Shown: in pieces, positions 47,301 to 53,130 of the stretch
Layout: every line of letters begins with the position of its first letter
Position numbering within the stretch: position 1 is the first letter of the stretch
Source of the DNA: Paragorgia papillata
Taxonomy: Eukaryota > Cnidaria > Anthozoa > Scleralcyonacea > Coralliidae
Direction of reading: 5' to 3'
Assembly (NCBI GenBank): GCA_035771165.1
Contig: JAWNZC010000423.1
Location: 98,501-162,500 of the forward strand
DNA length: 64,000 nucleotides
Made by a program: the position numbers and the translations under genes
The notes under the pieces: model-generated
The model's database searches: none
Seen by the model: the letters and a program-made list of their open reading frames with translations, nothing else
What the model was told of the DNA's origin: nothing

Positions 47301-49501
47301 AACACAATCCTTTCAAGGTACTGTTACACTAATGTACAGTATACGCATTTTTTTCATGCTGCCTGTCTCACAATTTTGTTGCAACACAAATAATAGTGAG
47401 GAAAATTGCCTGGTATAACATACTGTATAACTCTACATCACAAAGTATCAGAACATTTTTGTTGCAGTAAGCATTGCACAAGTACAGGTAGAACCAAGTA
47501 ATTCCACTTTTCACAATGATTGCAGCACCACTGCAATGCATTATTGACCAGTAATATTCACCATAAATTTTGGTGTACTTTTGATGTACAATTCTTGTTA
47601 AAAGATATTGGTGTACATTTTTGCCTGTTGTTTGATATAATTATTTGCTTAAGTATTAACACCGTGTTGTGAATGGCATACAACCGCAAGCTTGTTCATT
47701 ACCATCCAGCGTATGGAAAAACAACTTTTCAGACTAAACACCCCTCTTGCAGCTTGTCTTCCAACAATTAATTTGCATGAACAACCAAAAGTCCCCTTCG
47801 TTATTTTTGCAAGACATGCCTTTAGGATGAAATGCAATCACATTCAAATAAAATGTGATTAATAATGGTCTTTAATTAGAATACATCAAATGTGTATCTT
47901 TACAATCAAATTACTCCTAAGGATTCTTTAAGCAGCCACCATACAACACAGTTCAGACCACGGATCCCTGCTAAGCCCTAGGTGTTGATTTTACGGAGGG
48001 AGGAAAACCAGAGAACCTGGTGAAAAACCCTCGGAGCACAGAAGAGACCAACTAAACTCTACTCACATGAGTCCCAAGTTCAAGAATGGGGCTGTTCCCA
48101 GACGGTCATCCATCCAAGTACTAACCCTGTTTAACCGGGCTTAACTATTGGTGAGAGGCAGCACCCTAACAGCACACACCATCCGTGCTCCCCTAAAGAT
48201 TGGGTGAAATATAATCATGTTTATCTGAAACATGTGTTTGGGTGAAATGTGATCACATTACATAAGACACAATTGTGTTTGGAAGAAATAAATGTGATCA
48301 AGTTTAAAAAAAAAGAAAAAAGAATAATGCATGACACCCAAATTATAACACAATTACCCACACTTTTTTCTTGGCAAATCAAAAATTTCAAATTTGACCC
48401 TTGACTTATTTCAGAAGTTGTTTTGTCTGGGTGATTAAATTCCAAAGTTACTAACATGCAAAAATTACACTGCACTAAATGAAAAATTAGAAAATTAAAT
48501 TTTAAAATGTACAGTACGGATTCCAGAATTACATTTTCATTATTATTCAACAATTATACAATGCTACTGGCTACACAATAATAACACTGTCTTCCTTGCT
48601 TCAGCAGTCTGGTCTTATAATAAGACCAGACTGCTGAAGCAAGCAAGGAAGACAACTCAAATCTTGAGTTATATTTCTGAGCAAACAAGCCAGCAACGTG
48701 TAGAATTTCCTGAGCTTACATTATACCCTTCAGCTGGAAAAAAAGCCAGCTCCTTGGCCAATTTAATTTATGACCCGTGACATCTTTATCGATCTGTGTG
48801 TACACCTGCTTTTTAGTTGCAGGGGAGTGCAGCCAAAGAAACTCCCAATAGCTACCACAAGAATATTTAAGCTTACAATGGTCTCCTATTTAACAGAAAG
48901 ATATAGTAATATTCTACTACGTTTAAATTAATAATTCGTCTCTTATATTTTAAGAAGATATACATATACATGCTTGATTTAACCAACCCCGGTATGTATC
49001 GGAACCTATAAAAAGACCACAGGTTTTATAAACATTTGGCTGGAATAGCTTCCGAAGCAGGCTACAGCATGTTGGCGAGGCCATATGTTATTACTACATG
49101 TCTCAAAAGTTGTCATATTCGAGTATATTCTAAACCACGATGTGTACACTCGAAGCGAGAAGCGTGGGAACGGTCTTGGAAACCCCGAAATGGCAAGACG
49201 CTGTAAACAGTGTGATTAATTCATGCCGCATCCTTTTCTTTATTTTGTTTAGTACTTTAGTGCACATCAAGGGGAGAAAAATCGTAATCGAATCCCCACA
49301 AAAGCTTTGCCTCTTGCGCATTCTAATCCGCTATAGAAAGTCTGTGCCTTTGTCCCTAGAGGATGCACATGTAATGGCTTCCCCTATTCGGAATTCATTA
49401 CATTGTTAAAAGTAATACCTTTTCTCGTGGTCGTTCTTGGTACCCTGAGACTCGCTTTCCTTTGTTTCAGGACTTCCATTCACCTCCATTTCGGTGGACA
49501 T
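28504..49501 (-). CDS. SETD2: SETD2 histone H3K36 methyltransferase
   Basis: Nuclear enzyme that trimethylates H3K36 while bound to elongating RNA polymerase II. Exons, 5' to 3' on the minus strand: 49501-49419, 45035-45002, 44092-44004, 42051-41993, 41664-41604, 41352-41301, 41136-41060, 40934-40811, 40193-40116, 39496-39399, 37837-37737, 37532-37459, 35454-35320, 35159-35049, 34605-33973, 33535-33500, 32961-32922, 32776-32749, 32002-30758, 30318-30183, 29955-29749, 29347-29246, 28647-28504. Total 3747 nt, 1248 aa. AWS about 69-126, SET about 127-252, post-SET about 252-285, WW about 1030-1062, SRI about 1168-1248. SET signatures: [28 protein letters not shown]. The long N-terminus of vertebrate SETD2 is absent; the first ATG leads to only about 38 residues before the pre-AWS part, although an unseen upstream exon cannot be excluded. 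Head-to-head with the SEC14-like gene. Confidence 0.96.
28700..29232. repeat. CT-rich tract and (ACTC)n microsatellite
   Basis: 28700-28980 is an irregular CCTT/CCTC tract. 28985-29232 is an almost pure ACTC tetramer run. It is the whole last intron of SETD2 apart from its splice sites. Confidence 0.97.
29400..29640 (-). mobile_element. Candidate diverged 5S-like SINE
   Basis: On the minus strand the order GTTAAGCCCGATC, then GGCATTCGGATGGGCGAACC, then TTTTCTCC-rich sequence imitates the 5S-derived SINE layout, but the sequence is too diverged for a firm call. Lies in SETD2 intron 21. Confidence 0.35.
30183..32002 (-). CDS. SETD2: SETD2 exons 19-20, Pro/Gln-rich region and WW domain
   Basis: Exon 19 (32002-30758) is a Gln/Pro/Gly/Tyr-rich low-complexity segment ending in the WW start [19 protein letters not shown]. 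Exon 20 (30318-30183) finishes it with RQTQWEPP. Both WW tryptophans are present. The exon 19 donor lies inside the 32-bp minisatellite at 30436-30784. Confidence 0.95.
30436..30784. repeat. 32-bp minisatellite spanning the SETD2 exon 19 splice donor
   Basis: About 11 tandem copies. On the minus strand each reads TACTACTATCACGTGG then TTACAAG then GTTAGTG. The first copy is the real exon end (Tyr-Tyr-Tyr-His-Val-Val-Thr-Arg) plus the intron start at 30757. The others follow in the intron, and nearly all keep GTTAG at the donor position. Confidence 0.95.
32045..32398. mobile_element. Inverted-repeat element built of ACTTGCG words
   Basis: Arms CCCTAATCAAACGAGAACGC and complement; the interior has many GCAAGTCATCGCAAG / CTTGCGATGACTTGCG words. 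Lies in SETD2 intron 18. Confidence 0.8.
32570..32687. repeat. 118-bp palindromic repeat
   Basis: Arms AGAGGTTTTTCGACGCTCGT and ACGAGCGTCGAAAAACCTCT, with GGGATAACCC near the inner edges. SETD2 intron 18. Confidence 0.8.
32990..33125. mobile_element. Inverted-repeat element with TTGCAATATTGA words
   Basis: Arms CAGTCAAACCGGATGTTCGT and ACATCCAGTTTGACGG; interior AACATTGCAATATTGAGAGC words. Partial relatives at 50740-50800 and 51093-51180. Confidence 0.75.
33590..33860. repeat. Dispersed repeat pieces in SETD2 intron 15
   Basis: A reversed copy of the TTCATGAATTATTAATGA repeat (also about 13325-13390, 36385-36435, 52600-52645) and a hairpin at 33762-33845 (GAACTGTATGGGATATGG / CCCATATACAGTTCGG). 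Confidence 0.65.
33973..35454 (-). CDS. SETD2: SETD2 exons 13-15, central conserved block
   Basis: [32 protein letters not shown] and [13 protein letters not shown] match the conserved helical region after post-SET in animal SETD2. Exon 15 then runs through an acidic stretch to [14 protein letters not shown], a conserved SETD2 segment continued by EVYRIPKKS in exon 16. Confidence 0.94.
34650..35042. repeat. GTGT-rich and (CAAA/CAGA)n microsatellite
   Basis: 34861-35042 is mostly CAAA and CAGA tetramers; 34650-34860 is degenerate GTGAGTGT. It fills SETD2 intron 14, and on the transcribed strand the GTTT repeats begin 7 bp after the exon 14 donor, which is itself GTTTGT. Confidence 0.95.
35560..36066. 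mobile_element. Fold-back element in SETD2 intron 12
   Basis: Left arm AAAGGGCAATAGC.. TTTATCCCATTTGAAAGA, right arm the complement ending TTGCCAATCCCCTTTAAA. Inner arms share AAGAAGACCTTTTGTAATTT. Centre about 200 bp. Confidence 0.8.
36126..36760. mobile_element. Inverted-repeat element with nested insertions
   Basis: Ends ACCACCAAGCCTCGCTTTG and AGCGAGGCTTGGTGGT. The interior has a second inverted repeat (CCTCCGATTTTTAAATACAG / CTGTATTTAGACATCGGAGG), a TTCATGAATTATTAATGA piece, and a later SINE. Confidence 0.8.
36470..36740 (+). mobile_element. 5S-derived SINE, full copy with duplication
   Basis: 5S-like part AGTACTTGGATGGGTGACCG, GGGAATGACCCCG, then the body CTCTCCTGTGCTTCGAGGGT and CCGGTTTTCCTCCCTCC. 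A perfect 7-bp duplication AAGCGAG (36463-36469, 36741-36747) marks it as an intact insertion. Confidence 0.93.
36829..37322. mobile_element. Fold-back element, AAAGTGCCTATGAAAC ends
   Basis: Arms of over 100 bp include AAAGTGCCTATGAAACGAAA, ACTTAAAATGATAGAGTAAC and TTGAGATATTTCAGTTTG with complements. The same body without the outer ends is nested at 51665-52145. Confidence 0.85.
37737..37837 (-). CDS. SETD2: SETD2 exon 11, post-SET
   Basis: [19 protein letters not shown] carries the three-Cys post-SET zinc motif that closes the active site (CxCxxxxC, with the fourth ligand in the SET NHSC segment). Followed by basic exon 12 (37532-37459, [11 protein letters not shown]). Confidence 0.95.
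38091..38957. mobile_element. Element with iterated GAGACCGGTTCCGAATT words
   Basis: Ends GGCTACATTTACACGGTACC and CCGTGTAAACGGGG. Repeated GGCGGAACCGTACT and AATTCGAGACCGGT inside. Also an inner inverted repeat (ATGAAGCCAGCTGAAC area and its complement). Interrupted by 38459-38877. Confidence 0.75.
38459..38877. mobile_element. TIR element, CCGTATTTACTCGTTTAAGC ends
   Basis: Perfect terminal inverted repeats CCGTATTTACTCGTTTAAGC / complement at 38854-38876. The interior is rich in GCGCCGCA words. Nested in 38091-38957, hence younger. Confidence 0.85.
38953..39104. repeat. Inverted repeat AAAGCCGG..CCGGCTTT
   Basis: Arms AAAGCCGGTTTTCCACTAAG and CTAGTGGACAACCGGCTTT; a short MITE-like unit in SETD2 intron 10. 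Confidence 0.75.
39164..39342. mobile_element. Near-perfect 180-bp palindrome
   Basis: Arms of about 80 bp: CGGTTTCAGGTTACTTTTGA, GGAAATGTTCAGAAGTTCGT and complements. The centre is GGCATAATTTGATTGGC and its mirror. Little divergence between arms suggests a young fold-back element or a recent extrusion-prone site. Confidence 0.88.
39399..41664 (-). CDS. SETD2: SETD2 exons 5-10, AWS and SET catalytic domain
   Basis: Exon 5 [15 protein letters not shown] and exon 6 [14 protein letters not shown] complete AWS. Exon 7 ([12 protein letters not shown]), exon 8 (FVIEYCGEV ... [11 protein letters not shown]), exon 9 ([16 protein letters not shown]) and exon 10 ([14 protein letters not shown]) make the SET fold. 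The pseudoknot residues NHSCxPNC and the catalytic region Tyr in FDY are intact, so the enzyme should be active. Phases agree at each junction. Confidence 0.97.
39519..39905. repeat. 30-bp minisatellite in SETD2 intron 9
   Basis: About 12 units of GAGAGCTTATTAGAGAGAGG plus GTGTATAA. It begins about 23 bp beyond the exon 10 acceptor (minus strand). Confidence 0.93.
40270..40742. mobile_element. 470-bp inverted-repeat element in SETD2 intron 8
   Basis: Arms AATATGAAAATATTGTGG ... AACAATATTTTCATA. Inner paired pieces ATAATCTTAAAGAGGATATG / CATAATATCTTTAAGATTAT and TTGAGCTTGAAAAGAATGAG-like complements. No ORF of interest. Confidence 0.75.
41161..41245. repeat. (CAAA)n microsatellite
   Basis: Near-pure CAAA tetramers between SETD2 exons 6 and 7. 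Confidence 0.97.
41725..41815. repeat. Fragment with CTGACGAAGGGCC..GAAACGTTAG
   Basis: A half copy of the 15147-15298 repeat, ending TTTCAGCAGAATATCTAACC. Confidence 0.75.
41993..44092 (-). CDS. SETD2: SETD2 exons 3-4, pre-AWS and AWS start
   Basis: Exon 3 (44092-44004) ends [12 protein letters not shown]. Exon 4 (42051-41993) gives [14 protein letters not shown], the first Cys pair of the AWS zinc-binding region. Their intron contains the 1.8-kb hAT element at 42144-43956. Confidence 0.93.
42144..43956 (-). mobile_element. hAT transposon remnant with 6-bp duplication
   Basis: Terminal inverted repeats CAGGCCTATCACTGAG / CTCAGTGATAGGCCTG, flanked by the 6-bp direct repeat AACATA (42138-42143, 43957-43962). 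Iterated GGCGTGCGA/TCGCACGCC words lie just inside each end, as expected for subterminal transposase-binding sites. It sits in SETD2 intron 3 in the same orientation as the gene, and carries two transposase remnants. Confidence 0.93.
42432..43301 (-). pseudogene. Broken hAT transposase (zinc-finger start and dimerisation end)
   Basis: The first piece (43301-43047) starts [18 protein letters not shown] and has [10 protein letters not shown], a BED-like zinc-binding start. The second piece (42974-42432) contains [19 protein letters not shown] then [19 protein letters not shown], the signature of the hAT C-terminal dimerisation region, and an acidic tail. The RNase H-like catalytic centre between them is missing, so the copy is internally deleted. 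The two pieces may be remnants of exons, but the intact protein cannot be made. Confidence 0.88.
44225..44545. mobile_element. MITE related to 20150-20520
   Basis: AGAGTGTTTTATTGATTTTT and CTCACATGTGTGATTAT at the left; inverted AAATATGAAATTTATTTCTC / GAAATAAATTTCATATTT at the right around CACTCGTTCGCTTCGCTCAC. Confidence 0.8.
44853..44958. mobile_element. 106-bp hAT-type MITE, perfect 8-bp duplication
   Basis: Ends CAGGGGCTCTGGAAGC / GCTTCCAGAGCCCCTG; duplication ATATTCAG at 44845-44852 and 44959-44966. Inner GTGGGTGTCC hairpin. It lies 43 bp downstream of the SETD2 exon 2 donor. Confidence 0.93.
45420..45654. repeat. Inverted repeat with CTGACGATGG..GAAAGCTC
   Basis: Left part (CGAGCTTTCGGTC ... 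ACCATTGTCAAG) is mirrored at 45585-45640 (CTGACGATGGTCACTTAGAC then GAAAGCTCATTTTTTAAC). Its end, GGTTGAAACC, resumes at 45927 after the inserted 45655-45926 element. Confidence 0.65.
45655..45926. mobile_element. hAT-type MITE, 5-bp duplication
   Basis: Ends CAGTGGTGGATCC / GGATCCGCCCCTG; flanks GGTTG (45650-45654, 45927-45931). Internal G-run and C-run. Same family as 50247-50612. Confidence 0.85.
45955..46870. repeat. Diverged direct duplication in SETD2 intron 1
   Basis: The block ACATAAAGTTTTGTTCTGAC ... AAGGTCAACAAGTAACCAG (about 45985-46075) recurs at 46450-46530. ATTGCAGATATAATTGTTGA (46110) recurs at 46615. Both halves also hold CACTGGATAATCACCATCC-like remnants of a hAT element with ends TTATTTTGAGCC (see 62100-62591). 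Confidence 0.75.
46871..47939. other. SETD2 intron 1, nothing recognised
   Basis: AT-rich, low-complexity sequence without terminal repeats or exon-like stretches that I could identify. Confidence 0.5.
47940..48192 (-). mobile_element. 5S-derived SINE, minus strand
   Basis: On the minus strand it begins GAGCACGGATGGTGTGTGCT, then AGTTAAGCCCGGTT, AGTACTTGGATGG and the CTCTTCTGTGCTCCGAGGGT body. About 10% diverged from the 36470 copy. Confidence 0.9.
48590..48652. repeat. Short perfect hairpin
   Basis: CTTGCTTCAGCAGTCTGGTC then TTATAATAA and the exact complement of the arm. Near-perfect 28-bp arms in SETD2 intron 1. Confidence 0.85.
49419..49501 (-). CDS. SETD2: SETD2 exon 1 (start codon)
   Basis: Opens with ATG at 49501-49499 (context TATAAATGT) and encodes [19 protein letters not shown], an acidic, Ser/Glu-rich tail. 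It joins in phase 2 to the 34-nt exon 2, which encodes [11 protein letters not shown]. The N-terminus is assigned from frame continuity, not from homology. Confidence 0.75.
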
Positions 49502-50246
49502 TTATACACTGGAGACCTAAAAAAGCACTTTACGAACCGTAGGTCTGTCCAAGCGCGACCGGAGGTAAATTGTCGAGTTAATATATGAGCGAGAATACTC
49601 CAGCGTGCCTCCCCCGAGCGGTTTTCGAAAAGCACGACAACCTACGAGCACATGCTGACCGAGGATTCTCCCCCAAATCGGTCGATTTCCACTCAATCAG
49701 GTCTCAATGAAGACGGTCCACGATGCTTCTTGGAAGGAGAGTGATACTTTTAAAAAACGGGATGTTCGCAGGCTATGTTAGCGGTGTGTAGTAGACCGTA
49801 GTAGGCAGGGTGGATGGCATGAAATTGACATAGAATTTTGAGGAAACAGATTCACTCATTCACTGTTGTCGTACAACATCCGGGATATGTTGACCAATCG
49901 AACTGTAATGTAATTGGCTCGCCGCGAGTTTGCGTACGTTTTTCGATTCAGCGAATCTTTTTAGAAGTAAGGAAGGAATAATGATAAATGTTCAAATTGT
50001 GAATAAGGGCAAATACATAGTTTGCAGATGTGGATAAGGTTAAATAGATTGTTTAAAAACATTTATAAGTAACAAATGTAATGTTTGCAGACAGCAGAGT
50101 AGACTGAGTAGTGTTAAATTCGATGATAAATGGTCAAGAATTTCGAATGTGACAAAATGTAGCAATGTTTGATTACGAACAAAATTACCTTTAATTTAGA
50201 ATTTTCTAAGAAGCAAATAAGAAACGTTTAGTTCTTTATCTTAGAG
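49502..50246. promoter_or_regulatory. SETD2 upstream side of divergent gene pair
   Basis: Sequence directly 5' of the SETD2 start, GC-richer than its surroundings up to about 49990. It should hold the SETD2 promoter, but no definite core element was found. The nearest opposite gene start (SEC14-like) is 3.6 kb away, so a shared promoter is unlikely. Confidence 0.35.
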
Positions 50247-50612
50247 CAGGGGCGGATCTAGGCTTGTTGAAAGGGGGGTGTCCTAGGGCGAAGCCAAGCC
50301 TTCTAGGGGGTCCCCCCGGAAATTTTTGAGTTATTGGGTCTCTGAAATGGCATTTCTAGCATTTGAGAGCCATTTGAGGGCACGTTTGAGCACTCCGCAG
50401 TATAGAAAAAAGGTTGTATTTGGGGTTACATGTACTTACAGTATAAAATATTTATGTAAACACTTTAAAAAAAAAAATTTTAAATGCAACTTCACGGTCA
50501 ACTAGAGCTGTTAGACCTGCAATAATTATATTTAGCGTCTTTTAATAATTTTTTCTAGACCAAAGAGGGGGGTGGCTAGCCACCCAATCCACCACCCCTA
50601 AATCCGCCCCTG
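50247..50612. mobile_element. hAT-type MITE, 5-bp duplication
   Basis: Ends CAGGGGCGGATCTAGG / TAAATCCGCCCCTG; direct repeats TAGAG (50242-50246, 50613-50617). Sister of 45655-45926. Confidence 0.85.
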
Positions 50613-50739
50613 TAGAGACCATTAAAATCCAAATCCAGCAATGCTTGGTAATAAGATCAAATTTGTTTAAAAAAAATATGATTACATGTAAAAAAAAACG
50701 AAAAACCCCCTTTAAATCGAAATTTATTATTCAGTTGGG

Positions 50740-51180
50740 ATGTTCTTTCCCGCGCAACCTTGCAATATTGATAGCAACATTGCAATGTTGACTTGCTATT
50801 TATAAACGATACATAGCGACCACAGATCAGTGATAGCGACTCCTTGGCAAGTTGCTAAAAATTCGCATTTTAAATATCGAACTTCACATAACGAAATTAA
50901 AACGTCACGATCAGTTTTTCTTTCTAAAAATCTCCGATGTTTACCACATGTTTGCTTACGAAATACCACTGTAATTAAAAAGGAAAAAAGATGTTTATTT
51001 TTCTCTATTAGTATACATTCATTTAATCAGTTTAAACTGTCATTGCTGTTTTTGCCGTTTTCAGATTGGTTTTTAAAATGTTCCCTCTTACAGTCAAACT
51101 GGATGTTCCTACCCACGCGACCTTGCAATATTGATAACATTGCAATATTGATAACAACATTGCACTTAGCAAGTTGCTAA
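50740..51180. repeat. Two fragments of TTGCAATATTGA element
   Basis: GCAACCTTGCAATATTGATA at about 50755 and 51118, with flanks ACTTGCTATTT and TTGCTAAAAATTC repeated. Related to 32990-33125. Confidence 0.65.
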
Positions 51181-51265
51181 AAATTCCTTTTAAATTTTAA
51201 ATATCGAACTTCGCATAATATGAAGTTTTATTGAAAGTCAGAACAACTAACTCTAAGTAAACTTC

Positions 51266-51475
51266 ATGTTCCTAAATATCACGGCGCTAGTCGAGCGAAA
51301 AGTTTGGAAATTGCCGAGATTTTTGGAACGAAATATGGCACTGACGATGTTTGAAACGTCAATATTTCGTTGCTATAACTCTCGGCAGTTCACCTTCTGT
51401 GACCTCGCTTTGCTAATTGCTATATGTCCGAAACACTGTCTACACACCGCTCTACCAAACTTGAAACATTGATCT
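51266..51475. repeat. Dispersed repeat with GAAACGTC..CTCGGCAGTTCACC
   Basis: Matches the family seen at 17517-17640 and 63770-63910, ending CACTGTCTACACACCGCTC. Confidence 0.6.
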
Positions 51476-51535
51476 ATCAGCTTTCATATTTCGAAATATG
51501 CTTGGAAAAAGCTTTGCTTGCGAGAGTCTCAGTTA

Positions 51536-52315
51536 TAGTCGAGGAGGAGAAGCGAGAAAACGTCGACCACCTCCACTAGCCACACAATAGTTTTGACTCC
51601 AGATTATAATAGGCTGATACCCATAGAACATTGCTAGGTCAGTCATACTCACAAATTGTGGGTGGTCCTTAAATTAAGTTTGTCTTATTTGAAAGAACAC
51701 TTAAAATGATAGAGTAACATCTTTTGCAGTTTTTCGTTTCCTTGCTTCGTTGTTGAGATATTTCAGTTTGTTTGAAATGTAAATTAAACAACTTGACGTC
51801 ACATGTGCATAATGAGTTATCAGAGAAGGTTATATATCTTTGCTATTATCAAACATAATCACTTGAAAATTCTACATGTTTGGCGTTGTGAGAGAAACAC
51901 ACGCACATACTTCCTTCAAATTAAGTTTGGTTTGATAATAGCAAAGATATATAACCTTCTCTGATAACCATTATGCACATGTGACGTCAGGTTGTTTAAT
52001 TTACATTTCAAACAAACTGAAATATCTCAACAACGAAGCAAGGAAACGAAAAACTGCAAAAGATGTTACTCTATCTGTTATTTTAATGTTATTTTGTTAT
52101 TTTAAGTGTTCTTTCAAATAAGACAAACTTAATTTTCGTTTCATGTCACCCCCTCTATGTAGCAGGCCACTGTCCCCACAATTTGTGAGTACGACTGACC
52201 TAGCAATGTTCTATGGGTATCATCAGCCTATTATAATCTGGACTCTGGAGTCAAAAACATTGTGTAGTGGGGGGTGCTACGTGGTCGACGTTTTCTCGCT
52301 TCTCCTCCCCGACTA
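51536..52315. mobile_element. 780-bp fold-back element with a nested fold-back
   Basis: Outer arms TAGTCGAGGAGGAGAAGCG ... CGCTTCTCCTCCCCGACTA, about 120 bp each. The inner element 51665-52145 shares AAAATGATAGAGTAACATC and AAACTGAAATATCTCAACA with 36829-37322. A clean example of one fold-back element inserted into another. Confidence 0.85.
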
Positions 52316-52365
52316 TTAATACGTAGACTTAACTATGAATAAATTTAGCAAATATATATATGTAA

Positions 52366-53130
52366 TAGATACAGCATGAGCAGCCGATCTGTATCTGATT
52401 TACAAGGCAAGCCGAAGGCGAGCCGTAGTAAATCAGATACAGCTCGGCTGCGAATGCTGTATCTTTCTTAAAATACAAATGCATCTAAGTAATCAAGTTC
52501 ACCAACTATTTTAGCGATATACTCTATTTTAGCCGAGAAAATCGAAGCTAAAGTTTATGTAAATCAGGACGATTCTGTATCCGATTTACAACCTCTGCTA
52601 CGGTATTGATTTCTTTTGTGTTTTCCTCATGAATTATTAATGAGTTTTTTAAATATATATATATAACCTTTGCACCTCGGTCTTGGCGGAAGCCGATTGG
52701 TTGAGGAAGTAAAAATAAGTAGAAAACAAGCTTAAAAGAGACCTTGGTTTTCCAAATGTGATATTGACCTTGCTGGCTTGCCTATATGTCTTTTGATTTC
52801 TGCTATGTCATACTAGCATATCCTCAATTCTATCTATTTACATGTCCCTCGAACACCCGTGAGGTACTTATGTCCCTAGGTTGACTTGATCCCCTTTGGT
52901 CACTTATAAACGAAGTACAGAACAAAGTTCGAGTTCGGAACATTATCTACCAGCGGGGGTTTCTATACTTTAGCTAGCCTCTTATGGAATTCCGTTCCAC
53001 AAGCACGAACATTTGCTATTTTGCGTGGTTTAATTCAAAGAAAGATCATTGGAATTTTAAAACGTCATAGCCTTCATTTGGACGCTGAGAGGGGGCGAGC
53101 AATTTGCTAGCCATAAAAACCCTCAACAGA
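52366..53130. other. Upstream of the SEC14-like gene
   Basis: 52380-52460 is a hairpin (ATCTGTATCTGATTTAC / GTAAATCAGATACAGC). 52600-52650 is a TTCATGAATTATTAATGA repeat piece. The 300 bp before 53131 have no recognised repeat and should contain the promoter and 5'UTR. Confidence 0.5.
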
